Source: CAYOPZ01 sp964406005 (GTDB lineage Bacteria > Bacteroidota > Bacteroidia > Bacteroidales > SM23-62). Taken from it: 48,472 bases of DNA. The notes beneath the pieces are model-generated. The model was not told the origin of the DNA. It ran no database searches and was given only the letters and a program-made list of their open reading frames with translations. This document shows positions 1-8,310 of this stretch, piece after piece. The stretch is taken from positions 1 to 48,472 of the forward strand of contig CAYOPZ010000021.1 of NCBI GenBank assembly GCA_964406005.1, in the 5' to 3' direction. Position 1 is the first letter of the stretch; each line of letters opens with the position of its first letter. The position numbers and the translations under genes are program-made.

Positions 1-63
1 AATCTCGAGAACGGGGGGTGTTCGCTTCACTCACCGTCCCCTTATCTCCAGTCCTGCAAATAC

Positions 64-178
64 AAAAACAGGCACCATGCTTTCGCATGGCACTTTTCTT
101 TTCTCGTCAGCCTTTTGAAAGCAAGCTTTCAACGGCTTCCTCCAAAAGAAAAGCACCCCTTACGGGATGCCTGTTTTT
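64..178. repeat. Nested multi-hairpin palindromic element
   Basis: Several perfect stems nest here. The outer arms are AAAAACAGGCA (64-74) and TGCCTGTTTTT (168-178). Inside are a hairpin CCATGC/GCATGG with a TTTC loop (75-90), an inner stem CTTTTCTTTT (93-102) with AAAAGAAAAG (144-153), then AGCC/GGCT (109-112, 134-137) around TTGAAAGC/GCTTTCAA (115-132), and a last CCC/GGG hairpin with loop TTAC near 157-166. Nearly the whole 115 bases pair, giving a multi-branched fold on either strand. No protein is predicted here. It may act as a terminator or be a palindromic repeat element. Confidence 0.65.
144..171 (-). terminator. Probable intrinsic terminator after tRNA-Ala
   Basis: Read on the minus strand, GCATCCC-GTAA-GGGGTGC forms a tetraloop hairpin followed by TTTTCTTTT, about 20 bases after the tRNA 3' end. 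It is also one branch of the larger palindrome, so the same sequence may stop transcription from both sides. Confidence 0.5.
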
Positions 179-188
179 CTGCTTGATC

Positions 189-263
<75 letters not shown>

Positions 264-291
264 CGGAATAGTGTGTGTGGCGTTGGCGGTG

Positions 292-299
292 CAAATATA
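292..299 (-). promoter_or_regulatory. -7 box of the tRNA-Ala promoter
   Basis: The minus strand reads TATATTTG, a perfect match to the Bacteroidota -7 consensus TAnnTTTG, 28 bases before the tRNA 5' end. No clear TTG -33 box was found at the usual distance, so the call rests on the -7 box and its position. Confidence 0.45.
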
Positions 300-410
300 T
301 AAAATTCCGGAATACCGGTTACATTGCCGTGCCTCCGGTTCCGGTAACCCCTGATATATTCCGGAGCTTTCCGGATATCTGCGGGTTACAGGTGAATATT
401 GATTTAAAAT

Positions 411-1103
411 ATGTATATTTTAATCATATTAACCCGTCGAATCTTCAAAACCACTTTGAGCAAATATATATATGACCTGATCGGCCAGGGGGAGCATCAG
501 CAGCAGGATTTTAAATTCGAAATCAGTGATGCCCGGAAAATCGCACGCAGCCTGGTAGCCTTTTCCAATACGGAGGGAGGGAAGCTGCTGATAGGTGTCA
601 AGGACAACGGGGTGATTTCCGGAATAAGGAGCGAAGAGGAATACCATATGCTGGAGGCTGCCGCACAACTGTACTGCAAACCGGAGATAAACTTCACATT
701 CCGGAGGTGGATCATCCGGGGCAGGACCATCCTGGAAGTCGATATTGCCGAGGCAGCGCAGAAACCCTTCCTGGCTATGACCGACGACAGGCAATGGCGT
801 GCCTATGTCCGGGTCGATGATAAGAACCTTCTTGCCAACACGGTAATGATGAAAGTCTGGAAAAAGGAAAAAAGGAAAAAGGGCATCCGGATTATTTACC
901 GTGAATCGGAAAAATTGCTCATGGACTACCTTAAACAGAACACCGGGATCACCATCTCGAAATTCTGCAGGATCGGCAGGATCTCAAGGGCCAGGGCGCA
1001 GGAAATCCTCGCAGACCTGATCGTGCTGGAAATCCTGCGCATACATATCGGTGAAAAGGAAACCTGGTACAGCCTGGCTCCGGATGCTGCCGGAACGCAA
1101 TGA
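411..1103 (+). CDS. AlbA_2 (Schlafen-like) domain protein with winged-helix tail
   Basis: A 230-residue protein. Residues about 28-145 match the AlbA_2/AAA-4 (Schlafen AlbA) nucleic-acid-binding fold: a GEHQQQDFKFE start, then the ARSLVAFSNTEGGKLLIGV motif. Residues about 165-225 look like a winged helix, with LMDYLKQ and a helix containing RARAQEIL. Such proteins are usually taken as DNA- or RNA-binding regulators; no target can be read here. The ATG at 411 gives an unusual N-terminus, and a TTG at 456 (starting LSKYIYDLIGQGEHQ) fits the family better. Its TGA stop (1101-1103) directly abuts the stop of the convergent gene. Confidence 0.8.
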   Translation: MYILIILTRRIFKTTLSKYIYDLIGQGEHQQQDFKFEISDARKIARSLVAFSNTEGGKLLIGVKDNGVISGIRSEEEYHMLEAAAQLYCKPEINFTFRRWIIRGRTILEVDIAEAAQKPFLAMTDDRQWRAYVRVDDKNLLANTVMMKVWKKEKRKKGIRIIYRESEKLLMDYLKQNTGITISKFCRIGRISRARAQEILADLIVLEILRIHIGEKETWYSLAPDAAGTQ

Positions 1104-1790
1104 TCATTTTTCCAATCTCGACAGGATCGTATAACCGTTCAGTTTACCATTTTTATTAAGGGTTTCAGATCTAACCGTTCCGACATCTCTTGCGATCCAT
1201 TCAATACCCTTTGAATGAAAGGTCATTACCGTTTTGGTTTCGATGTCGTAGGAAATCCTGAAACACTCGAAAGTCCCGGCCTGGGTGGTAACCGGTTCGA
1301 CTGCCTCCACCTTCCTGTTTGAAATGGTCATGGTTGTGTTCAGGGCCGGCATCTTTCCCACAATAATACGGATCTGTCCGTCTTCCAGCGCATCTCCTGC
1401 CTTCATCCCCGCCGGGTATGCAAGGTTGTCACCCTCAATGCTGAGCTCCAGATCTTCAAGGGCGGCCATGCTCTCGTCACCGAAAAAACTGCTCATGTCA
1501 AAATAGAATTCACCGTTCCTGCATTCAAGCCTCATCCGGGTATCCATTATGGTGTCCCCCTTATCGTCGTACATGGTATTCTGAACTGTCAGAAGCAGGG
1601 AATTACCCGAGGTTTCCTTCCCGATGACTTTTTGAATCGTACTCCCCGTAATCCTGTCTTTCCTGTCATACTGCGTGAATTCAAGCAATGTCCCTTCATC
1701 CGATGGAAAATACAGCGTGCAGTCCTGAGACCTGCCCGTAGGCACAATGGCCATCAGAAGCAATGTCGATAGAAAAAACTGCTTTATCAT
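1104..1790 (-). CDS. TapB-like secreted protein (DUF3108-like)
   Basis: A 228-residue protein with a clear signal peptide (hydrophobic FFLSTLLLMAIV, likely cleavage near residue 21 before QDC). The mature part is beta-rich, with a start (YFPSDEGTLLEFTQYDRKDR) and a C-terminal part (AGTFECFRISYDIETKT, ending GYTILSRLEK) like the TapB/DUF3108-like family of exported Bacteroidota proteins. The role of this family is unknown; an envelope location is inferred from the signal peptide. The gene lies 20 bases after purQ on the same strand and may be read from the purQ promoter. It ends tail-to-tail with the AlbA_2 gene with no spacer. Confidence 0.75.
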   Translation of the reverse strand: MIKQFFLSTLLLMAIVPTGRSQDCTLYFPSDEGTLLEFTQYDRKDRITGSTIQKVIGKETSGNSLLLTVQNTMYDDKGDTIMDTRMRLECRNGEFYFDMSSFFGDESMAALEDLELSIEGDNLAYPAGMKAGDALEDGQIRIIVGKMPALNTTMTISNRKVEAVEPVTTQAGTFECFRISYDIETKTVMTFHSKGIEWIARDVGTVRSETLNKNGKLNGYTILSRLEK

Positions 1791-1810
1791 ATTTTTTGTA
1801 GCTCCAACAC

Positions 1811-2503
1811 CTATACACGGATCGTACCCAGGATGGATTCGAAAAGGATCCTTCCGTCAATATTCCCCAGCTCTGCATCGGCTGCCCTTTCAGGGTGTGG
1901 CATCATACCGAATACATTTTTCCCCTCATTGCATACCCCTGCAATATTTTCCACACTGCCATTGGGATTCGCCTCTTCTGATATGACTCCGTTCCTGTCG
2001 GCGTACCTGAAAAGTATCTGGTAATTCTGACGCATTTCCCTCAACGTTTCATCATCCGCGTAATACCTGCCCTCAGCGTGTGCTATGGGTATTTTATAAG
2101 ACCGGTTCTTATCGAGAAGGGAAGTAAGAATGGTATTGTCATTATCCGGCTTGATAAATACATTTTTACAGATAAACTTCTGGTTGATGTTGGGAAGAAG
2201 GGCCCCCGGCAGCAATCCTGCTTCACAGAGTATCTGGAACCCGTTGCAAACGCCGAAGACAAATCCGCCACCACGGGCAAAGTCTATTACCTTATCCATG
2301 ATTGGAGAAAACCTGGCAATTGCGCCTGATCTCAGATAATCGCCGTAGGAAAAGCCCCCGGGCAGTAAGATGGCTTCAACATCCTTAATATCCGTATCCT
2401 TGTGCCAGAGTTCCAGAACGTCCTGACCGAGGATGTCCCGAAGAACATATATAATGTCATGGTCGCAGTTGGATCCCGGAAAGATGATGACGCCGAATTT
2501 CAT
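1811..2503 (-). CDS. purQ: Phosphoribosylformylglycinamidine synthase, glutaminase subunit
   Basis: Class I glutamine amidotransferase subunit of FGAM synthase, which makes ammonia from glutamine for step four of purine synthesis in the cytoplasm. The 230-residue length is normal for PurQ. The nucleophile Cys86 sits in GVCNGFQIL and the His203/Glu205 pair in MMPHPE; the start MKFGVIIFPGSNCD is typical. The stand-alone PurQ form implies separate PurL and PurS subunits elsewhere, and neither is in the window. A second purine gene, purD, lies 15 kb away on the same strand. A perfect TATCTTTG box lies just upstream of the start. Confidence 0.95.
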   Translation of the reverse strand: MKFGVIIFPGSNCDHDIIYVLRDILGQDVLELWHKDTDIKDVEAILLPGGFSYGDYLRSGAIARFSPIMDKVIDFARGGGFVFGVCNGFQILCEAGLLPGALLPNINQKFICKNVFIKPDNDNTILTSLLDKNRSYKIPIAHAEGRYYADDETLREMRQNYQILFRYADRNGVISEEANPNGSVENIAGVCNEGKNVFGMMPHPERAADAELGNIDGRILFESILGTIRV

Positions 2504-2524
2504 GTATCCGGTTTATTGTTGGTC

Positions 2525-2532
2525 CAAAGATA
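2525..2532 (-). promoter_or_regulatory. -7 box of the purQ promoter
   Basis: The minus strand reads TATCTTTG, a perfect match to TAnnTTTG, 22 bases before the purQ ATG. That would leave a leader of about 15 bases. No TTG -33 box at the usual distance was found. Confidence 0.4.
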
Positions 2533-2598
2533 GACAAAAAACCATTATTGAAGGACTGCTTCCCGGAACCTGCCGGCTTGTCAAACCATGACAGATTG

Positions 2599-2629
2599 TT
2601 GCCAGACATAACTATATTATTTAGATTTA
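2599..2629 (+). promoter_or_regulatory. Possible promoter of the CheR/SiaABC cluster
   Basis: TTG at 2599-2601, a 20-base spacer and TAGATTTA at 2622-2629 (7 of 8 to TAnnTTTG). Transcription would begin almost at the GTG start at 2635, so this supports the later start codon and an almost leaderless mRNA. Weak evidence. Confidence 0.3.
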
Positions 2630-2634
2630 CATAC

Positions 2635-3474
2635 GTGGAATTGGACAAGCAGCAAATACAGTCATTTACCCTTTCCCTGAAATCATTTTCGGAATATGAT
2701 TTTACGGAATATTCGGACAAATCACTGACCAGACGACTTGTAAAAATCCTGCATGATCATGGGCTGGACATGGACGGGATGATCAGGAAGATCTCGGAAG
2801 ATCCGGAATTTCTGGAAGCCATTGTCAAAGAAATTACAGTGAATACAACCGAAATGTTCAGGGATCCCGAGGTCTGGCATGCCCTCAGGTACGATATTTT
2901 CCCGAGATATGATCACATGGAAAATCTTACGGTCTGGCATCCCGGCTGTTCGACGGGAGAGGAGGTATATTCAATGATGATCCTCCTCAATGAACTTGGA
3001 AAGCTGGAACAGTCGAACATTTACGGTTCAGATATCAATACGGATGTGCTCGAGGTTGCAAGGACGGGAATATATAAATACAGGTTTAATATCGGCTATC
3101 TTAACAATTTTGACGCCGTAATCAAGGAAAATCCAAGGGATCCGGGGGTTTTTAAAGATGTTTCGTACGACAGGTACTTCCATATTGATAAAACCCGGGA
3201 CAAAATCAGGATGCATGATTTTCTTATACAAAAAGCGATCTACAAAAAAATGGACCTTGTGAAGGATCCGAATCCCTTTGACGAGATGTATGATTTCATT
3301 GTTTGCCGTAATGTGATCATTTATTTCAATTATGAATTGCAAAACAAAGTGTTCAAATTGTTTCTTGATAACATGAATCCCGGAAGCTGCCTTATTCTTG
3401 GAGTTCATGAAACCATTCTGGGCCCTTTTGCATCCTATTTTGAAAAAAAATTCCAGGCATATTTTAAAAAATGA
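2635..3474 (+). CDS. cheR: CheR-type protein-glutamate methyltransferase
   Basis: SAM-dependent methyltransferase of the CheR family, which methylates glutamates of chemoreceptors. From GTG 2635 it is 279 residues (MELDKQQIQSF...), the usual CheR length. An upstream ATG at 2548 would add 29 unconserved residues. CheR_N covers about 1-75 and the Rossmann part about 76-279. Key motifs are intact: NTTEMFRD (70-77), the SAM-binding GCSTGEE (104-110), the acidic SDIN (132-135) and CRNVIIYFN (224-232). It opens the signalling cluster, 17 bases before the receptor gene. The substrate is probably that receptor or another cluster protein (inference), since no classical methyl-accepting protein, CheA or CheW is encoded here. 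Confidence 0.9.
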   Translation: MELDKQQIQSFTLSLKSFSEYDFTEYSDKSLTRRLVKILHDHGLDMDGMIRKISEDPEFLEAIVKEITVNTTEMFRDPEVWHALRYDIFPRYDHMENLTVWHPGCSTGEEVYSMMILLNELGKLEQSNIYGSDINTDVLEVARTGIYKYRFNIGYLNNFDAVIKENPRDPGVFKDVSYDRYFHIDKTRDKIRMHDFLIQKAIYKKMDLVKDPNPFDEMYDFIVCRNVIIYFNYELQNKVFKLFLDNMNPGSCLILGVHETILGPFASYFEKKFQAYFKK

Positions 3475-3491
3475 ACCTACCTTTATAGGAT

Positions 3492-6140
3492 ATGGAATAT
3501 AATTTCAGGCGCATTTCAGTCAAATCCAGGTTTTTCCTCTTTATTACAGGAATGGTTTTGTTCTGGCTGCTGTCAGGCTTTCTGGTATACAGCCTGGTCG
3601 ATAATATTGCCCGCCTGAATAAGACCTATGCTTCCATTCAATCACTGCCCGTTAAGATCCTTGAGCTGGAAAACAGCGTTAATAATTTTTATATCTCGGA
3701 TATCCGGTCTGAAGCATTCCAGGAAAGCGGCAGGTCTGAGGAATTATCTCACTTTGATGAGGCTTATATTGAGGCTTTCGATCAACTCCGGGATCTGAGA
3801 TCAATCCCATTGATCACAAATGATCCGGTTGTTTACCAGAAACTGGATCAATTACAGGAAAGCCTCTCAAACACGGATGCCATACTGCATGACATTACCG
3901 GCAAGACAAGGCAAAGAGGCTGGAGTGAATTCGGAATCTGCGGAACCCTGAACCAGATGCTGGATGACATGGAAACAACAGGATCCGGGGCAACTGAGCC
4001 GGAGCTGATGCAAAGCCTTGAGCTGGAATTAAGATCCTATCTCCTCAACCCGCAAAGCAGCCGGATTCCCCGTATTGAAGATCTTGTGAATGCACTGACC
4101 GGAACCGGCAATAATTCCGGCAGCCTGCCACAGTTTCTCAGCACAGCACGCACACTGCTGATGCTAGACCGAGAACTGGGGATATCACGGTACGAAGGAT
4201 TGCAGGGAAAGTTATTCAGATCGATCTCGGTTCTGCACGAAGAATCCAATGCGATCAATGAACTTTTTGCCCTTGAAAAGGATAAGAAACGCAGGCAATT
4301 CAACCTTGAAATCGCACTTATCATCATTGTTTCCTGCCTTCTGTTCTCAATTGTCATATTTTTCATCGGCAAATCCGTATTAAAGCCTCTGTATGTGCTG
4401 CAAAAGTATGTGCATGAACTGGCCAGGGGAAAACTCCCTTCATCAATCCACTCGCGGAAGGGAGATGAATTCGATCAAATATCGGGAATGCTGAATGCAT
4501 TTATTGACAGCCTCCGGCAAAAAGCCCGCTTTGCCACCGACCTTGCAGAAGGGAAAAACAGTGAGGAACCGGTTGCACTCGGCGAGGAAGATCTGCTTGC
4601 CAACGCGCTCATCAAGATGGGCAGGCAGATCAGGTCAGCCAAAATAGAAGATCAGAAGCACCAAAAATCAAATGAAGAAAGAAGATGGGCCAACGAGGGG
4701 ATTGCGAAGTTCGGTGATATCCTGAGAATGCACAGCAACGAGATCAGTGCGCTTGCCGAGAATGTGATACAGGAACTGGTTGGCTATCTGAATGCCAGTG
4801 CGGGCGGGTTTTTTCTCGTATCTGACGATCCGGAGAATCCGAACCTGGAACTTATAGCCTCATTTGCCTTTGACAGGAAAAAATACCTGAAAAAGCAATT
4901 TGCCCCGGGAGAGGGACTTGTCGGAACCTGCGCCATCGAAAAGGAAAAAATCGTACTCACGGATATACCCGACGATTATATAAACATCTCATCCGGACTG
5001 GGGGAAAGTAAACCCAGAAGCCTGATACTGATACCCCTGAAACTGGAAGAACAAATTCTGGGTGTAATGGAAATCGCTTCTATATCAAACTTTCAGGAAT
5101 TCGAGATCAGGTTTGTAGAAGACCTTGCAGAAAGCATAGCCATCGCTGTATCTACCGTCAGGATGAACATGCGTACATCCCGGCTGCTGGAGCAATCCAG
5201 GGAACAGGCCCATGAGATGGCCAAGCAGGAAGAATTGTTGCGGCAACAGATGGAGGAATTGCAAACAACACAGGAAGAGTCTGCAAGAAGGGAATCAGAG
5301 ATATCAGGTATTCTGAACGCCATCCATAATTCTTCCCTGGTTGCAGAATACAATATGGAAGAAGAACTTGTCAATATCAACGAAAGGTTTCTTTCGCTTC
5401 TGGAATCCCAGAAAACGCAAATGATCGGCAAAAAACATCATGAAATTACCGGAGTAAGCAGGTACACCGATATACACAAGCAATTCTGGGAAAATATGCG
5501 TGAAGGAAACACCATAACCAAAGTTGAAAAGATCGTGGTTCAGAGCGGCCGGAACATATGGCTGCGCCAGACTTTCACTCCCATTCTGGACAACGAGGGG
5601 AAGCCTTTCAAGGTACTGAACATAGCAAGCGACATTACCGAAACCGTTGAACAACAGGAATCTCTCGAAAAGCAAGCTGCCGAAATCACGCGGACAAACA
5701 TCGAGATGAAGACTTTCGGCAATGCCGTAGACGCTGCACTGATCAAGTGCGTATATTCTCCGGCCGGTCAGATACTCGAGGTAAATGAAAATTATGAAAC
5801 TGCAACCGGTTATACAAGGAAGGAAATGGTAGGCAAAAACATCCGTACTTTCCTTCAGCGCATCGAAAAGGAACAATTCGATAAAATATGGGAAGACATC
5901 CAGAAGGACAAACCATACAGGGGTGTCATCCGCCGCACAAAGCCCACCGGGGAAGAGATATGGATCATGTCTACATTCACGCCCGTTAAGGATGAGAAAG
6001 GGAACATCTTTAAAGTAATCTACCTGGGACAGGACATTACCGAGAAGAAACTTAAATACCAGTTGCTGGAAGAGGCCAACAGGGAAATCGAGAGACTGCG
6101 CAAACAGCTTGACGAGCGGGGAAAAACAACGGAAATCTGA
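3492..6140 (+). CDS. Membrane receptor: HAMP-GAF-PAS-PAS, no kinase domain
   Basis: An 882-residue sensor protein. TM1 is about 13-36, a large periplasmic, mostly helical domain about 37-272, TM2 about 273-293, HAMP about 294-345, GAF about 410-555 (FAPGEGLVGTC, then IPDDYINISSGLGESKPRSL), a coiled coil about 556-605, PAS about 606-718, PAS about 740-855, and a short coiled-coil tail. It ends there: no histidine kinase, GGDEF, PP2C or MCP signalling hairpin follows. It sits between CheR and a degenerate CheR (2-base gap to the latter), so it may be the adaptation target or a scaffold (inference). Its GAF domain closely resembles those of two other proteins in the cluster. Confidence 0.85.
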   Translation: MEYNFRRISVKSRFFLFITGMVLFWLLSGFLVYSLVDNIARLNKTYASIQSLPVKILELENSVNNFYISDIRSEAFQESGRSEELSHFDEAYIEAFDQLRDLRSIPLITNDPVVYQKLDQLQESLSNTDAILHDITGKTRQRGWSEFGICGTLNQMLDDMETTGSGATEPELMQSLELELRSYLLNPQSSRIPRIEDLVNALTGTGNNSGSLPQFLSTARTLLMLDRELGISRYEGLQGKLFRSISVLHEESNAINELFALEKDKKRRQFNLEIALIIIVSCLLFSIVIFFIGKSVLKPLYVLQKYVHELARGKLPSSIHSRKGDEFDQISGMLNAFIDSLRQKARFATDLAEGKNSEEPVALGEEDLLANALIKMGRQIRSAKIEDQKHQKSNEERRWANEGIAKFGDILRMHSNEISALAENVIQELVGYLNASAGGFFLVSDDPENPNLELIASFAFDRKKYLKKQFAPGEGLVGTCAIEKEKIVLTDIPDDYINISSGLGESKPRSLILIPLKLEEQILGVMEIASISNFQEFEIRFVEDLAESIAIAVSTVRMNMRTSRLLEQSREQAHEMAKQEELLRQQMEELQTTQEESARRESEISGILNAIHNSSLVAEYNMEEELVNINERFLSLLESQKTQMIGKKHHEITGVSRYTDIHKQFWENMREGNTITKVEKIVVQSGRNIWLRQTFTPILDNEGKPFKVLNIASDITETVEQQESLEKQAAEITRTNIEMKTFGNAVDAALIKCVYSPAGQILEVNENYETATGYTRKEMVGKNIRTFLQRIEKEQFDKIWEDIQKDKPYRGVIRRTKPTGEEIWIMSTFTPVKDEKGNIFKVIYLGQDITEKKLKYQLLEEANREIERLRKQLDERGKTTEI

Positions 6141-6142
6141 AA

Positions 6143-6970
6143 ATGTTCAAAGTAAGCATTGAAGAAACCGAAAATGTGATCAGGGCCATCCATGAAAGAT
6201 ATGGTTTCGACATTTCCGCTTATGCCATGTCTTCCCTGCGTTTAAGGATGGGCCGGATCCTGAGGGATTACAGCCTGCCCCATACTGATATGCTGACCAG
6301 CCGGATCCTTGAAGATTCCGGATTCTTTGATCGGTTCGTTGCCGAAATTTCCGTGGGTTCACCCGATCTTTTCAGGGATCCGGATCTGTGGATTGAGCTC
6401 CGTGACAGGATCATGCCGGAGCTGCTTAAAGAAAACAAGGACTTTGAAATCCTTGTGCCCTCTTCGGTCAACGGAGATGAATTGTATTCCATTTGCATCC
6501 TGCTGGCTGAATCCGGATGGTCCCGGCAGGTCAGGGTGACAACTACATGCCTGAACAGTAAAATCATTGAAAACATACGGGAGGGTTTAATCTCCCATAT
6601 CCGGTATAAAACAAGCCTGGATAACTACGGGATATTTAATCCGGCGAACGACCCGGAACTATACTTCAGGCATATTAACGGAAAGATATACCGCTCAAAG
6701 GAATTTATTGAACAGGTCAGCTTTCAGGTTAAAAAACCAACCGCCCTGTCCATCTCCGGACGGGTAAAGCTGATCTTATTCAGGAACCGCCTGCTGTATA
6801 TGAACCAGGCTATGAAAAACAGGATACTGAACAGCATTGCAGGCAAGATGAAAAAGGGTACATACCTGGTGCTTGGAATCAGGGAATCACTCATGGGGAC
6901 AGATCTGGAAAAAGTCCTGTATCCGGTATCACGCGAGCTGAATATCCGATTTAAAAGTCGAGATGAGTAA
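6143..6970 (+). CDS. Degenerate CheR-like protein, probably not a methyltransferase
   Basis: A 275-residue CheR paralog with an intact frame and matching layout, but eroded active-site motifs compared with the canonical CheR upstream: TTEMFRD becomes SPDLFRD (73-79 region), GCSTGEE becomes SSVNGDE (107-113), the SAM-ribose acidic motif GSDIN becomes TTCLN (134-138), and CRNVIIYFN becomes FRNRLLYMN (213-221). SAM binding is therefore doubtful. It may have become a receptor-binding or inhibitory pseudoenzyme (inference). It overlaps the CheB gene by 8 bases, so the two are probably translationally coupled. It is not a pseudogene in the usual sense, since no stop or frameshift is present. Confidence 0.8.
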   Translation: MFKVSIEETENVIRAIHERYGFDISAYAMSSLRLRMGRILRDYSLPHTDMLTSRILEDSGFFDRFVAEISVGSPDLFRDPDLWIELRDRIMPELLKENKDFEILVPSSVNGDELYSICILLAESGWSRQVRVTTTCLNSKIIENIREGLISHIRYKTSLDNYGIFNPANDPELYFRHINGKIYRSKEFIEQVSFQVKKPTALSISGRVKLILFRNRLLYMNQAMKNRILNSIAGKMKKGTYLVLGIRESLMGTDLEKVLYPVSRELNIRFKSRDE

Positions 6971-7517
6971 GGCGGTAATTATAGGCGGGTCGGCAGGAAG
7001 TTTCCGGGTGGTTGTCCGTATCCTGGAAAAATTTTCACCCTCACTGTCCATGCCGGTATTCCTTTGTATGCACAGGCTGAAACATGTCAGAAAGGGATTT
7101 GAAGAAACCCTGGCCTACAATGCCAGCCTGAAGGTAAGGGAGCCCTTCGATAAGGAGGAAATAAAAAAGGGATTTGTTTACCTGGCGCCTGCGAATTACC
7201 ATATGCTGGTAGAGAATGAGCAATATATTGCATTGTCTACTGAGGTTCCTCTGCACCATTCCCGACCCTGTCTTGATCTTGGTTTTGCCACGGCTGCAGA
7301 TGTATACGGCCCCGGATTGATCTGCATATTGCTTTCAGGGGCCAACCACGACGGTACAGAAGGTGTTGCCGCGATCAAGCAGAACCACGGAACCGTAATT
7401 ATTCAGGATCCGGCGGATTGTGAAATCACCACCATGTGCGAATCGGCCCTTGAATTAACGACTCCGGACCGGATCCTGACAGCTGCAGAGATCGTTGAAT
7501 TTGTATCTTTGCTATAG
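6963..7517 (+). CDS. cheB: CheB-type methylesterase domain without receiver
   Basis: A 184-residue protein that is only the CheB methylesterase/glutamine deamidase domain. Classical CheB is about 350 residues with an N-terminal receiver. The catalytic triad is visible: Ser10 in IGGSAGS, His37 in CMHR and Asp130 in SGANHDG; the substrate-pocket segment LAPANYHM is also present. Without a receiver it cannot be controlled by CheA phosphorylation in the usual way, which fits the lack of CheA here. It would remove methyl groups added by the CheR encoded at 2635 (inference). It overlaps the pseudo-CheR gene upstream and the GAF gene downstream. Confidence 0.9.
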   Translation: MSKAVIIGGSAGSFRVVVRILEKFSPSLSMPVFLCMHRLKHVRKGFEETLAYNASLKVREPFDKEEIKKGFVYLAPANYHMLVENEQYIALSTEVPLHHSRPCLDLGFATAADVYGPGLICILLSGANHDGTEGVAAIKQNHGTVIIQDPADCEITTMCESALELTTPDRILTAAEIVEFVSLL

Positions 7518-8310
7518 TTTGAAACAGGAAGAAAAATACAGGCTCGCCATCATACTTTCATACATCCTTGTGATCGTATGCTCTGTCACTCTTTTTATCA
7601 GTATTTGGAATCACCTGAGCCTGAATCCCGGCATAAATACGGGAAACGGAATGTATTTTCTTTTATTCGGGATCATCATTCTGGCATCCGGGCTTTTTAT
7701 TATCCACCTCATGGAGGAGCATCACTTCCAGATATCCGATGAACATAAGCCAGAGGAATTGCCGGAAGCCGACAATCCGGCAGAGAAAGCATCCATCGAA
7801 TCATACATTTCACCCTATGATGTGGATATAGATGTCATTGCGGACAACATTGTGCCCCGTATCGATCCCAGGGAAGCAATTGCAGATTATGCAGAAAGAA
7901 TCCTCGGGAACCTTACCAAACGCTTTGAAGCAGTCCAGGGTGTGTTCTATCTGAAAAATCCTGAAAATGAGCTTTATGAATCTTTATGTACGTTTGCATA
8001 TACCTCTGACAGCGGACCTGCATCGTTTAAAGCGGGCGAAGGGATCACCGGCCAGGTGGCAAAAAACAAGACCCCTATAAACATCAGGCAGGTTCCTGAC
8101 AGCTATCTTAAGGTAGAATCCGCTCTCGGAAGTTCGTCCCCGAAAAGTCTTTATATTATGCCACTCCTGTTGAACAAGGAGGTCATCGGGATCATTGAGC
8201 TTGCCTTATTTCATGAAATTGACAGGGAAAAGGAATGGACTTTGAAAAACCTGGCAAAGATCATCGGGAACGCCATCGTTACAAAATTGAAAGCAGGAGA
8301 CAGGAAATGA
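7495..8310 (+). CDS. Two-helix membrane protein with cytoplasmic GAF domain
   Basis: A 271-residue protein. Two membrane helices (about 18-38 and 52-72) are followed by an acidic linker and a GAF domain (about 125-265) with the same pattern as the receptor and phosphatase of this cluster (FKAGEGITGQVA, VPDSYLKVESALGSSSPKSLYIMPL). There is no output domain, so it probably works by contact with a partner. The ATG at 7495 overlaps cheB by 23 bases; a TTG at 7519, just after the cheB stop, would start at KQEEKYRLAIIL and is an equally good start. The stop overlaps the next gene's ATG (ATGA), which suggests translational coupling to the phosphatase. Confidence 0.75.
   Translation: MNLYLCYSLKQEEKYRLAIILSYILVIVCSVTLFISIWNHLSLNPGINTGNGMYFLLFGIIILASGLFIIHLMEEHHFQISDEHKPEELPEADNPAEKASIESYISPYDVDIDVIADNIVPRIDPREAIADYAERILGNLTKRFEAVQGVFYLKNPENELYESLCTFAYTSDSGPASFKAGEGITGQVAKNKTPINIRQVPDSYLKVESALGSSSPKSLYIMPLLLNKEVIGIIELALFHEIDREKEWTLKNLAKIIGNAIVTKLKAGDRK

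Noticed and set aside
64..178. Retron msr-msd RNA
   Set aside because: The folded shape is suggestive, but no reverse transcriptase gene is present on either strand nearby.
1101..1106. Abutting stop codons TGA/TCA as an attachment or binding site
   Set aside because: TGATCA is palindromic simply because two TGA stops meet; six bases are not enough for more.
2548..2634. ATG start of cheR at 2548
   Set aside because: The 29 added residues do not look like CheR, and a promoter-like element lies inside them; GTG 2635 gives the normal length.
3492..6140. Histidine kinase
   Set aside because: After the second PAS domain only a short coiled coil remains; no H-box or ATPase domain.
6143..6970. Pseudogene of cheR
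   Set aside because: The frame is intact with full length and tight overlap with cheB; only the catalytic residues differ, which points to a changed function.
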